DNA of 64,000 bases from Myxococcales bacterium. Lineage in GTDB: Bacteria > Myxococcota_A > Polyangia > Polyangiales > JAFGIB01. This document shows positions 1-8,026 of this stretch, piece after piece (the stretch's first letter is position 1; each line of letters begins with the position of its first letter). The position numbers were made by a program, and so were the translations under genes. The DNA lies in assembly GCA_029880325.1 (NCBI GenBank), contig JAOUOP010000001.1, forward strand, positions 186,001-250,000. Reading direction: 5' to 3'. The notes under the pieces were generated by a model. The model made no database searches. It was not told the DNA's origin and worked only from the letters and a program-made list of their open reading frames with translations.

Positions 1-297
1 AAGGTAGCCATCCAGGCGGCGCGCGAGACTCTTGAGAGCGGCCACCAAGCGGCGGTCCCTGACTTCCGTGACGGTGCGATACTCGCCGGTGCGTCGATGA
101 TTCTTCTTCGCCACCCGGAACGTCCCGTGCAGCCCGGGGACACCCGCCGTCAGCCATCCCTCTTCGTCATACGCGGGCTCTGGGACAGACGCATTGAAGT
201 CGAGGACCTCTCGCACCAACCGTTCCTCACAGCCGACGGCCCGAGCCAGCTTGGACTCGGAGTCCACCCGACTGAAATCGACGACGAAATGCGGCAT
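1..297 (-). CDS. Reverse transcriptase N-terminus, partial (runs off left edge)
   Basis: The ATG at 297 follows an in-frame TAG six codons upstream, so this start is well fixed; 99 codons are visible before the window ends. The segment reading FRVAKKNHRRTGEYRTVTEV, followed by a run rich in Arg/Leu (AALKSLARRLDGYL), matches the opening of bacterial RVT_1 reverse transcriptases: a basic KKN loop, then 'YR.V', then an amphipathic 'lk.l.rrl' helix. The palm motifs, including the YxDD box, would lie beyond the edge and cannot be checked. The class (retron, DRT/UG, Abi-type or group II intron-derived) cannot be assigned from this part. No Shine-Dalgarno sequence is evident. Retron and DRT enzymes usually act in phage defence, which is family knowledge and not shown here. 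Confidence 0.55.
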   Translation of the reverse strand, partial: MPHFVVDFSRVDSESKLARAVGCEERLVREVLDFNASVPEPAYDEEGWLTAGVPGLHGTFRVAKKNHRRTGEYRTVTEVRDRRLVAALKSLARRLDGYL

Positions 298-608
298 GGG
301 CAGAACGGCTGGCGGCTAGCCCAGGAGACAGCGTGCGGTACCCTAGGGCTGACGCGACTCGCGCCACAACCGATGAGCCGCCGCTATCATGGTGCGGCCG
401 ACACCCATTCGGGTCAATCCACAGTCAGCCGAGACATCCGTCCGTGGCCGCAACGGACGGGCCGAGCGCTTGGACATCAGGCGCTTGGCGGCTACCATCG
501 AGGGGGATGGAGGCCGTCGCGCACGAGGGGGTTCGTATCCGAGCTGACGCCGGCCAACCTCTCTGTTGCGGGCGCCACGGATCTGGAGCCAGTCGAAGGC
601 CTTTCGTC
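298..608. other. Intergenic region with a perfect hairpin, between the RT fragment and a lipoprotein
   Basis: No convincing gene is seen here. The stretch lies 5' of the minus-strand reverse transcriptase and of the plus-strand lipoprotein gene, so it should hold divergent promoters. It contains a perfect 8-bp inverted repeat at 438-445/453-460 (CCGTCCGT/ACGGACGG, 7-nt loop), a smaller GACACCC/GGGTC hairpin near 400-415, and a repeated GCGCTTGG octamer near 467 and 481. In retrons and several defence reverse transcriptases a structured non-coding RNA lies upstream of the enzyme gene, so this is where one would look, but no msr/msd landmark was recognised. Confidence 0.35.
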
Positions 609-2183
609 ATGATGGCGCTCGTCGTGGCGATTCTGACTTTCAGTTGCTACCCAAGCCGCGACGCTCCGCGCCTCGACACAACGGCGCAGAAGGCCAAACG
701 AGTTCCCGCCCAGTGCGGCGCGACCAACCGCTCGCAGGCCCCACGCACGCCGAGCTGCCCGGGGGGCTGCCCCGAGTCGGGGTCTCTCTTGTGGGTACGA
801 ACCATTTTCTCATTCCACGATGGAACGCTGACTTCGGGCGTGGCAGCGCTGGAGTCGGGGGGCATCTTGGTCGCAGGGACCGTCGGACGCGACGGAATCG
901 TCGAGTCGAGCGCCTCGACTCGGCAGGTGTTGGAGGTTACCCATGATGGCGCGAGGATCTTCCTCGCCCGATACGAGGCAGACGGCAGTTTGGGGTGGAT
1001 TCAGAGGATCGAGGGCGCAACCAGTCGAGTTCCACCACGGGTCGCGTCTGCCGCCGACGGAAGCTTCTTCGTGGCATCGGGCTACTACCCACACGCCGTG
1101 CTTCCAAGCGAGGACGGAGAGATTCGCCTCGATTCGTCCGACGGCGCTGGCGGCCTGTTCGTGGCCGAGTATTGGAGCGACGGGCGGTTGACGTGGGTCG
1201 AACAAGCCAACGGTCCATCGGACGAAAGACCCGAGGCAATCGCGATTGCTCCTGGCGGCGGCGTGTTCGTCTCGGGTCACATGGGCCCGACACTCACCTT
1301 GGCGCCGGGCAAAAGTAATGAATTGCAGCTCGAGGGCCAACTCGGAGAGGGGGACGCCTTCATCGCCAGCTTCGATTGCGAGGGAGGGCTCATCTGGGCG
1401 CAGCGTGGAGGGGGGAACTCGGAACGCGACATCATGCTGGGGGTTGCAGGCGTTTCGGAGGGAGGCGCCGTCGTCACGGGGAGTTCACTGGGTCGATTCA
1501 CGTCGGGGAAGTACGTGGAGCCGAAACCCGAAGGGCGTGAATACATCTTCCTGGCTCGGTACGATGCCGAGGGAGAGGTCACCTGGTTTGAGCGAGCTGG
1601 GACCCTCGCTGGTGACGACGGAGTCGCGCGCGGGGTCGCGGCGAGGGCCGATGGCGGTTTCGTCGTGATCGGTAGCTTCAACGCTCAGGCAGTCTTCGGA
1701 CGGGACGGACCGAACGAGGTGACCGTGACTGGCGCAGGAGGTCAATCCGACACCGACGTGTTCGTGACCCGCTATGACGCCGCTGGCTCACCGCTGTGGG
1801 CCGTCCGGGCGGGCGGGCTGGGCCCAGACGTCCCCAACGGCATCGCCCTGCTGCACGACGGCAGTGCCATCGTGACGGGAACTTTCATGGAAGAAGCCTC
1901 GTTCGACAGCAGCGACGGCTCGTCCCTCTCGCTGACCTCTGCAGGCCAGTCTGACGCCTTCGTGGCACGGGTGGATCCGGAAGGACGCTGGACCTGGGTC
2001 GAGCGTGCCGGGGGACCGGGGCGTGACGAAGGTCTCGCCGTCACCATCACCACGGACGGGTTGGCGGTCGTGGTCGGCAGGTACTTCAATGGCAGCACCT
2101 TCGGCAAGGGTGCGAGAGTCGAGCAGCGAGACTTGCCAGATGATGTTATCCCAGCCGGCTTCGTGGCCGCATACGCCCCTTGA
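609..2183 (+). CDS. Lipoprotein with SBBP-like beta-propeller repeats
   Basis: About 524 residues from the ATG at 609, which has GAAGG about ten bases upstream. The N-terminus MMALVVAILTFSC is a short lipoprotein signal ending in a lipobox Cys. It lacks the usual basic residues, which appear just upstream (SRRPFV), so an earlier start is possible. The mature protein is built of repeated units of roughly 60-70 residues of the kind 'FLARYDAEGEVTWFERAG ... GVAARADGGFVVIGSF', the pattern of SBBP/delta-60-type beta-propellers common in surface proteins of Myxococcota. No catalytic motif is visible; a cell-surface binding role is inferred. The stop lies about 12 bases from the broken end of an IS66 element, but the C-terminal repeat looks complete. 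Confidence 0.7.
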   Translation: MMALVVAILTFSCYPSRDAPRLDTTAQKAKRVPAQCGATNRSQAPRTPSCPGGCPESGSLLWVRTIFSFHDGTLTSGVAALESGGILVAGTVGRDGIVESSASTRQVLEVTHDGARIFLARYEADGSLGWIQRIEGATSRVPPRVASAADGSFFVASGYYPHAVLPSEDGEIRLDSSDGAGGLFVAEYWSDGRLTWVEQANGPSDERPEAIAIAPGGGVFVSGHMGPTLTLAPGKSNELQLEGQLGEGDAFIASFDCEGGLIWAQRGGGNSERDIMLGVAGVSEGGAVVTGSSLGRFTSGKYVEPKPEGREYIFLARYDAEGEVTWFERAGTLAGDDGVARGVAARADGGFVVIGSFNAQAVFGRDGPNEVTVTGAGGQSDTDVFVTRYDAAGSPLWAVRAGGLGPDVPNGIALLHDGSAIVTGTFMEEASFDSSDGSSLSLTSAGQSDAFVARVDPEGRWTWVERAGGPGRDEGLAVTITTDGLAVVVGRYFNGSTFGKGARVEQRDLPDDVIPAGFVAAYAP

Positions 2184-2301
2184 GACTCGAGCGAGGGTCC
2201 TGCTCCAGCTGTTGGCACGCGATCAGCGCGAGCCCGTCGAAGCCCCGTCGCATGTCGACTGCCTCGGTGCAAATGAAGATGCGAATTGAAACCGGGTTCA
2301 T
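2146..2301 (-). pseudogene. IS66 tnpB, truncated N-terminal stub
   Basis: The first ~33 codons read as a typical IS66 TnpB start: SIRIFICTEAVDMRRGFDG, then a Leu/Ala-rich run ending QQLEQDP. After that point the family's conserved 'SG.lFvF' core is missing, and the frame runs through unrelated DNA to a TAA at 2148-2146. The ATG (2301-2299) overlaps the tnpA stop as ATGA, the usual translational coupling in this IS family. The break falls near 2195, just past the stop of the lipoprotein gene, and tnpC is absent. The element cannot transpose by itself. Confidence 0.75.
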
Positions 2302-2769
2302 TGCGCGGTCTCCAGGACCCCGAGCAGGCGACGCAGCGTGTCTTCATCGAATCCAACCGGCACGCGCACCCGGCGCTTAGCGCTGACCACGAGTTCCAGT
2401 GTCGCCGGAGTGGACATCACCGCGACGGCGGGGATCTCCAGCAGTGTGGGCAGTCGTTGTGTCGTTTTCGACCGGCGCTGCCCGCGCGGTCGGCGGGGTA
2501 GCGTCGGACTTGATGCGCACGCGGGTGCGGAGGGAGACGGCGACGTCGCATTCCGCTCCCGATTCAGTCGCCACTTCCAGTAGGTCAGCGTCGACGCCTT
2601 TAGTCCCGTCTCGGCGGCGAACGCCTTGGCCGCCAGCCCACTGTCGTTCCAGCGCTCCACGCGCTTGGCCCATTCTGTTGCACTCGAGCGCTGCATGACA
2701 CCTCCTGTCGGATGCCAATCTTCAGCCTGGCGAGGCCGTCGGCTAGAAGGTGCTCTCTCGAACGGTTAC
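2195..2769 (-). mobile_element. Truncated IS66-family insertion sequence
   Basis: It contains tnpA plus a tnpB stub. On the minus strand the tnpA-side outer end begins GTAACC at 2769; IS66-family ends characteristically begin GTAA. The other end, with the rest of tnpB, all of tnpC and the second inverted repeat, is deleted, so the 8-bp target duplication expected for this family cannot be tested. The left limit (about 2195) is where TnpB similarity stops. Confidence 0.65.
2298..2696 (-). CDS. IS66 accessory protein TnpA
   Basis: A 132-residue protein with the TnpA layout. The N-terminal helix-turn-helix reads EWAKRVERWNDSGLAAKAF, followed by 'TGLKASTLTYWKWRLNRE'. The middle is Pro/Ser/Arg-rich, and the C-terminal part (TLELVVSAKRRVRVPVGFDE, then DTLRRLLGVLE) is characteristic of IS66 OrfA. 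It is intact in frame, but its partners are truncated (tnpB) or absent (tnpC), so it is an orphan. The stop overlaps the tnpB start by ATGA. Confidence 0.8.
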   Translation of the reverse strand: MQRSSATEWAKRVERWNDSGLAAKAFAAETGLKASTLTYWKWRLNRERNATSPSPSAPACASSPTLPRRPRGQRRSKTTQRLPTLLEIPAVAVMSTPATLELVVSAKRRVRVPVGFDEDTLRRLLGVLETAQ

Positions 2770-3519
2770 TGCCATAGAGCCACGCGGTGGGCTCGACGAA
2801 CAAGCTCTGGCACGTGCGGCAGCTGAGCAACGCGACAGCGCGCGTGCCGACGACCGCTCGGTGCGCCTGCTGCTGACCAGGATTCACGGCGCCTACGACC
2901 TGCCTGGCTCGCCTCAGGCGTTCATCCGCAACTTGCGCGGCTTTGGCCTCCGGTCCTACGGGAAAGCGAACGGCGCTTCTGCAGCCAAGTCGATCGCGAC
3001 GACATCCGAAACCGCACGAGCTACTTCGCCGCCATCGCTTGCAAAGTCGCCGAGGAATTGCGTCGCCGCCACGCGCAGCGACAGGCCGAAGGCGAAGCCT
3101 ACCGCAAGATCGAGCAGGCTCATGACCAATACCAGCAGCAGATGCAGCACTGGCACAGCCTCCCGCAACGCTGGTTGCACGATGCGCTCGATGCCATCGC
3201 GGCTCAATGGCGACCGGCTCGTCACGTGCTGTTTTGCGAAGGCAAAGGGTTTGGCCCTGCCTGGCTCGAAGACGCGCTGCAACGGCTTGTCCAGATCCAC
3301 GGTGACCACGCTGCAGACGTCGCTCGAGGCGTGATTCAAGACTGGTCTCTGCAGCGCCTCAATGCTCTCGGCCAGGACGGCATCGACGCGGTCCTACGCG
3401 CTGCACAGCCCTACCTCGAAGCACTCCCGGCCCCCGGCCAAACACTCCTCTTTCCTGCCCACATCGTCTCCGATATCCTCAAATTCACCGGCCCCCCAGC
3501 GCGCTCGGCCCCCCCGTAG
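2770..3519 (+). pseudogene. Degenerate hypothetical coding region
   Basis: No family recognised. From about 2941 to 3519 one frame reads as good protein without needing a start codon inside: RFCSQVDRDDIRNRTSYFAA, then a basic coiled region (LRRRHAQRQAEGEAYRKIEQ), then a helical C-terminus ending in PP. The only start codon near is a TTG at 3058, inside the conserved-looking part. Before ~2940 the protein-like frame is a different one (DDRSVRLLLTRIHGAYDL), which suggests a frameshift. Together with its place directly beside a broken IS66 end, this looks like the 3' part of a disrupted gene. If it is alive, the product would start at 3058 (about 153 residues). Confidence 0.35.
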
Positions 3520-3686
3520 CCTCGCGGACTTTCGCGGCAGAACGTTCGGGATCACGACACGCTGCGGCTCCCCGGTTGTGTGCCGTACGCAAGCCACCTG
3601 CGACGCAGCGCGGCTTTGCCGGCATTGGGATGCCGGGTTCTCCACCGGATTCACTGCCAAGACAAGAGCCCCGGCCGAGCCCGGTG

Positions 3687-4604
3687 TCAGAACTCACGCT
3701 CGCAGATGTAGCCGTTGTCGGCGTCGCAGTTGGTGTCCGCCCAGCCCGCGTTTTCGTGCCAGTAGATGGCGCAATCGACGTCGCCATCCCCCAAGCCGAG
3801 GCCGTTGGGGTCGCCCTCGGCCCAATTCACGTAGGCCCCAGCCACGGGCTCGTTGCTGTCGCCGTCGTAAAAGGCGGTCCCATCCTGCCAACGCCAGATG
3901 GAGTCGCCGTCCAGTTCCGCGCCGATCCACGCCTTGTCGTCGAGCGTTTGGAGCAAGAAGGCGTCTTCCCCTTCGCTGCCAACTTCGACCAGGTGCATGC
4001 CCTCGATTTGCTCGCAGCGCTCGCGCGCTTCTGCCTGCGTGCGCAGCTCGGCACAGAAGTAATACACGCTGGCCCCGAAGCGTTCGAGACGACAGCCGTC
4101 GTCGGGGGCGCAGGTGTCGAGGGCGCAGTCCGGCGGGGCGCAGGCGTCGCTGGGCGTCTCGGCCCGCCCGTGGGCACACTGGCAGCTGGGATCCGGCTCG
4201 CAGGCCGATGCGGGCGGGATCAGGGCGCCGGAATCGCCAACATCTGCCGGCAATGCGGGCCCCGCGTCATCTCGCGCCGGTGAGCCGGCGTCGGCCGAGT
4301 CCTCGGGCGGCTTCGGCTCGCCGCCATCGGTGGCCATGGCGCCGCCGCCTGTCTCGCCGCTTGTCTTACCGCTTGTCTCACCGCTTGTCTCACCGTTTGT
4401 CTCACCCCCTGCGACCGACCCCGGAGCGACCGCGCCGGCGTCGGCGGAAGCCGCCGGGGTATCAGATGCCGCGAGGCGATCGGATCCGACGGCCGGCGCG
4501 GACTCGAAGCTGCAAGCGGCGAGCAGGAGCACGACCCCCAAGCTCCCAGCGACCGCAGCCGACCGCGTCCCCTCAATCCCTGTGCCAACTACTCGATCGA
4601 CCAC
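3687..4604 (-). CDS. Lipoprotein with C-terminal C-type lectin domain
   Basis: About 305 residues from a GTG at 4604. A signal peptide ending LGVVLLLAACS gives a lipobox. Residues ~35-130 are a low-complexity linker rich in Ala/Asp/Gly/Ser, with a GETS/GETN tetrapeptide repeat encoded by tandem 12-bp DNA units. After a Cys-rich stretch comes a C-type lectin fold (~160-305): YYFCAELRTQAEARERCEQI, then AWIGAELDG, 'YVNWAEGDPNG' and a closing WADTNCDADNGYICE, matching the long-form CTLD cysteines and WND-like core. CTLDs bind sugars or proteins. A surface adhesin or receptor role is inferred. The gene is divergent from the winged-helix regulator at 4799. Confidence 0.75.
   Translation of the reverse strand: MVDRVVGTGIEGTRSAAVAGSLGVVLLLAACSFESAPAVGSDRLAASDTPAASADAGAVAPGSVAGGETNGETSGETSGKTSGETGGGAMATDGGEPKPPEDSADAGSPARDDAGPALPADVGDSGALIPPASACEPDPSCQCAHGRAETPSDACAPPDCALDTCAPDDGCRLERFGASVYYFCAELRTQAEARERCEQIEGMHLVEVGSEGEDAFLLQTLDDKAWIGAELDGDSIWRWQDGTAFYDGDSNEPVAGAYVNWAEGDPNGLGLGDGDVDCAIYWHENAGWADTNCDADNGYICEREF
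4345..4404. repeat. Five 12-bp tandem repeats inside the lectin lipoprotein gene
   Basis: Five near-perfect copies of a CCGCTTGTCTCA-type unit lie head to tail. In the minus-strand reading frame each adds four residues (GETS, GKTS or GETN). The unit length is a multiple of three, so copy-number slippage would lengthen or shorten the linker between the lipid anchor and the lectin domain without breaking the frame. Confidence 0.8.
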
Positions 4605-4798
4605 CGACGCGCAGCATAACCCTTGGTGCTACGCTTTCGCCACTGCACCCCATGCTTTTGGCATTCGAGTCCTCGAATGACGACGCGAAGAATGGGGGCA
4701 CAAGACGACCGAAAACCGGGTCGCGGCCTCGCCGCTGCGCCCAGACCAAGAGTCATCAAGTCCCCAGTGCCCCGCACCATGCTACGCCCTGCACCCAC

Positions 4799-7700
4799 AT
4801 GATCTGGACGTTTCGCAGCTTCGAGGTGGATGAGCGCCACTACGTCGTGCGACGCGATGGCGAGGCCCTGGAGCTGCGCCCCAAGGTCTTCGACGTCCTG
4901 CGCTATCTGCTGCTGCACCGCGACCGCGTGGTGTCCAAGGACGAGCTGCTCTCGGAGGTGTGGGCCGGGGAAAGCATCTCCGAAGGCGTGGTGCCCCAGT
5001 ACATCACGGCCCTGCGCAAGGCGCTCGGCGACAACCGCGCCGATGCGCGCGTGATCCAAACGGTGCATGGCCGCGGCTACCGCTTCGTGGCCGAGGTGAG
5101 CGTGCGCGAGGAGGCCCCCGCCCCCACAGATCCCCTGGTCGGCCGCCAACGGGTGATGTCCCATCTGGGCGGGCTCGTCGACGAGGTGCTCACGGGCAAG
5201 GGCCGCTTCGCCCTGGTGCTGGGGGAAGCCGGCATCGGCAAGACCCGCGTCGCCGAGGAGCTTTCCGCATTGGCACGCGCGCGCGGCGCCCTGGTGCTTG
5301 CGGCGCGCTGCCACGAGGGCATCGGCGCGCCGGCCTATTGGCCCTGGGTGCAAATCCTACGCGGCGCGCTCGGCGAACCCGATGGCGTCAGGGCTCAGCA
5401 GCACGGCGACGTCGGTACTTCGGACGTGGCGCGGTTGCTGGGCGAACTCGGGCAGCCCGTGGAGCTCGGATCGCCACCACAGCGCTCTGCAAAGGATTCG
5501 GGAGATGCGCGCTTTCGCCTCTTCGACAGCGTGGCGCGGTTGCTCAAACGACTGGCGCGACAGCGCCCGCTGTTGCTGGTCCTCGACGACTTGCACTGGG
5601 CGGACGAGGGCACGCTGCAGCTGCTCGGCTTCGTGACCACGGAGCTTTCGGGCGAGCCGCTGCTGGTGCTCGGAACTTCACGACCAGTCAACAGCGCCGA
5701 AGACGGTGGCGCCGAAGATCCCTCGAGCCCCATCCTGAAGGGTCTGTCGAGCGGCACGCGTGCGCAACGCATCAAGCTGGAGGGTTTGAGCCCCCAGGAG
5801 GTGGGCGAACTGACACTCGCCTCCCGGGGTCATGCACTCGATGATGCGGTGCTCAAGGAGCTTCACGCCATCACTGAGGGCAATCCCTTCTTCGTGCATG
5901 AGCTGCTGAGGCTGATGGGCGAGGACGAGGCGGACTGGCGGATGACGCTGCCCGGCCGCGTGCGTGAGGTGGTGGGCCTACGGCTTTCGAGCCTCGGCGA
6001 ACCGAGCCGTCGCGTGCTTTCGCTGGCCTCGGTCATCGGCCCCGAGTTTCGCCTGGCCGTGCTCGAACGCATCGCCGGACTGCCCCGGACCGATCTGCTG
6101 AGCGTGCTGCAGGAGGCGGCCAGCAGGCGCATCCTTGCCGACGACGGCCCCGGGGCCTATCGCTTCGCCCACGCCCTGATCTGCGAATCCCTCTATACGG
6201 GGCTGCACGAGCCGGAACGCGTTCGCCTGCACGCCGCCGTCGGCTGCGCCCTGGAAGAGTTCTTCGGCGCCGACATCCCGCAGCATCTGCCGGAGCTGGC
6301 CCACCACTTCGGCCGCGGTGCCAGCGCTGGCGAGGTGGCGCGGGCGGTGGACTACGGCATCGGCGCCGCGAGACAGGCCATGTCGGTGACCGCTTTCGAT
6401 CAGGCCGTGGGTTACTATCGGGCCGCCCTCGATGCGCTGACCTGCAAGCTGCCGATCGACGAGGAAAAGCGCTTCGCCCTCAAGCTCGGTCTCGGCAAGG
6501 CCCTGTTTCGGGCCGGCAAGAATGGAAACTCCGAGTTACTGGGCGCCGCCGAGACCGCCCGCCGCCTCGAGCGCCCTGAGCTGCTTGCGACCGCCGCACT
6601 GGCCATGACCGGCTGGCCGCGCCTCGCGCGCTTCGGACGCACCAGCAACCGCGAACTCTACCCGCTGCTGCTCGAGGCGGTCGATACGTTGCCAACCGAC
6701 GCGACGGAATCCGAAGGCGACCCCCAGGCGCAGCACAGCGCGGCCGTGCGCGCCAGGCTGCTGAGCGCCCTTGCTCTCAACCAGCCCCGGGGCACGCCAC
6801 TTTCGGCCAAGGTCGCCCTCAGTCGCGAAGCGCTGGTGCTGGCGCGCAGCACCGGGCAAGACGAGGCCCGCTACGACGCCCTGCTGTCGCGGCTGCAGCT
6901 GATGCAAGCGCCGGAGGACATCGCCCAACGCCTGGGTCTGGCGAGCGAGCTTGTGGCCACCGCGGAGCGGCTCGGCGAACCCGCCCTCGAGTTCACGGCC
7001 CACCGCCTGCGCAGCCAGCCCCTGCTCGCCCTCGGAGACATCGCCGCCGCCGAGCGCGAAATCGCCGCCTGCCGCCGCCTGGCGCAGAAGCTTCACACGG
7101 CGCGCTACGAGCTGCAGGTCCTGCGGCTCGAGCTGCAACGGGCCCTGGGCGATGGGCGCTTCGACGAAATCGGTCCCCTGACCGAGCGCGCCGTGCGAGT
7201 GCGCGGGCGCACCAAGGACTCGCCCCTCTACGTCGCGAGCATGTTCGTCTGGGTGCTCTTCGCCCAGGCCCAACGCGGCGATCGCAAGTGGATCGAGCAG
7301 ACCACCGAGAGCCTGGCCCAAAATCGGGGCGTGCCGCCGATGATGCGCAGCCACGTCGCCTATCTAAAGGCCCTGCTCGGAGCGACCTCGGAAGCGCGCT
7401 GGTGGTACGGACCCATGGTCGACCCCGCCCTGGCGGACATGTCGCGCGACGACGACTGGCTGACGACCCAGGTGCTGACCGCCCAGGCGATAGCCACATG
7501 TGGTGACGCCGAAGCCGCGGCCCTGCTCTACCCACGCCTCTTGCCCTTCGCCGCCCTGAACGCCACCCACCTGGAGATGCTGGTCTACTTCGGCTCGGTC
7601 TCGCACTTCCTGGGCTTGTTGGCGGCACTCGGCGAGGATCGGGCCGCCGCCGCCGAGCACTTCGAAGCCGCCCTGGAGATGAACGCCACCCTGGGCGCCC

Positions 7701-7900
7701 GCCCGGCCCTGGCCCAGACGTCCCTGCAGTACGCGCGCCTGCTGCTGACCCATTCGACCGCCCGCGGTGGACCCCTGGGCGGCCGCCGCAGCCTGGAACG
7801 GGGCCGATCGCTACTTGCGGAAGCCACCACCCTGGGACGCGAGCTGGGCATGGCGGGCCTGCTGGAAGAAGCTCGAGCCCTCTCTGGGGAGTGTCCCTAG
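4799..7900 (+). CDS. Winged-helix / AAA ATPase / TPR transcriptional regulator
   Basis: About 1033 residues. The open frame extends far upstream, but the ATG at 4799 begins exactly at an OmpR/PhoB-type winged helix (residues ~1-100: FDVLRYLLLHRDRVVSKDEL, VIQTVHGRGYRFVAEV). There follows an AAA_16/STAND-type ATPase with Walker A GEAGIGKT, Walker B LLLVLDDLHWAD and a sensor-like ATSR/GTSR region, then a long helical TPR-like half to the C-terminus. No receiver domain is present, so it is not a response regulator. This architecture resembles CadC/BTAD-like or predicted-ATPase regulators that bind DNA and switch on nucleotide state. Target genes are unknown; the next gene downstream encodes a secreted hydrolase. 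Confidence 0.75.
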   Translation: MIWTFRSFEVDERHYVVRRDGEALELRPKVFDVLRYLLLHRDRVVSKDELLSEVWAGESISEGVVPQYITALRKALGDNRADARVIQTVHGRGYRFVAEVSVREEAPAPTDPLVGRQRVMSHLGGLVDEVLTGKGRFALVLGEAGIGKTRVAEELSALARARGALVLAARCHEGIGAPAYWPWVQILRGALGEPDGVRAQQHGDVGTSDVARLLGELGQPVELGSPPQRSAKDSGDARFRLFDSVARLLKRLARQRPLLLVLDDLHWADEGTLQLLGFVTTELSGEPLLVLGTSRPVNSAEDGGAEDPSSPILKGLSSGTRAQRIKLEGLSPQEVGELTLASRGHALDDAVLKELHAITEGNPFFVHELLRLMGEDEADWRMTLPGRVREVVGLRLSSLGEPSRRVLSLASVIGPEFRLAVLERIAGLPRTDLLSVLQEAASRRILADDGPGAYRFAHALICESLYTGLHEPERVRLHAAVGCALEEFFGADIPQHLPELAHHFGRGASAGEVARAVDYGIGAARQAMSVTAFDQAVGYYRAALDALTCKLPIDEEKRFALKLGLGKALFRAGKNGNSELLGAAETARRLERPELLATAALAMTGWPRLARFGRTSNRELYPLLLEAVDTLPTDATESEGDPQAQHSAAVRARLLSALALNQPRGTPLSAKVALSREALVLARSTGQDEARYDALLSRLQLMQAPEDIAQRLGLASELVATAERLGEPALEFTAHRLRSQPLLALGDIAAAEREIAACRRLAQKLHTARYELQVLRLELQRALGDGRFDEIGPLTERAVRVRGRTKDSPLYVASMFVWVLFAQAQRGDRKWIEQTTESLAQNRGVPPMMRSHVAYLKALLGATSEARWWYGPMVDPALADMSRDDDWLTTQVLTAQAIATCGDAEAAALLYPRLLPFAALNATHLEMLVYFGSVSHFLGLLAALGEDRAAAAEHFEAALEMNATLGARPALAQTSLQYARLLLTHSTARGGPLGGRRSLERGRSLLAEATTLGRELGMAGLLEEARALSGECP

Positions 7901-8026
7901 AGCGCCGAAAAAAGAAAAGCTAAGCAATTCCAAAAGGACCCCTGCTCGGCTCTGAACCACCATCACTCACAGTGCGGGCACCTGTGCGTGCCGCGCCGAT
8001 GCTGTGGAGATGCTGCGGAGGTGGTG

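Noticed and set aside
97..612. Plus-strand frame of 171 codons
   Set aside because: Its first part is the reverse complement of the reverse transcriptase coding strand and its end lies in an intergenic hairpin region; no family or coding pattern.
3362..4798. Long N-terminal extension (about 480 codons) of the winged-helix regulator
   Set aside because: It is the antisense of the lectin lipoprotein gene and Arg/Pro-rich; the winged helix begins precisely at 4799.
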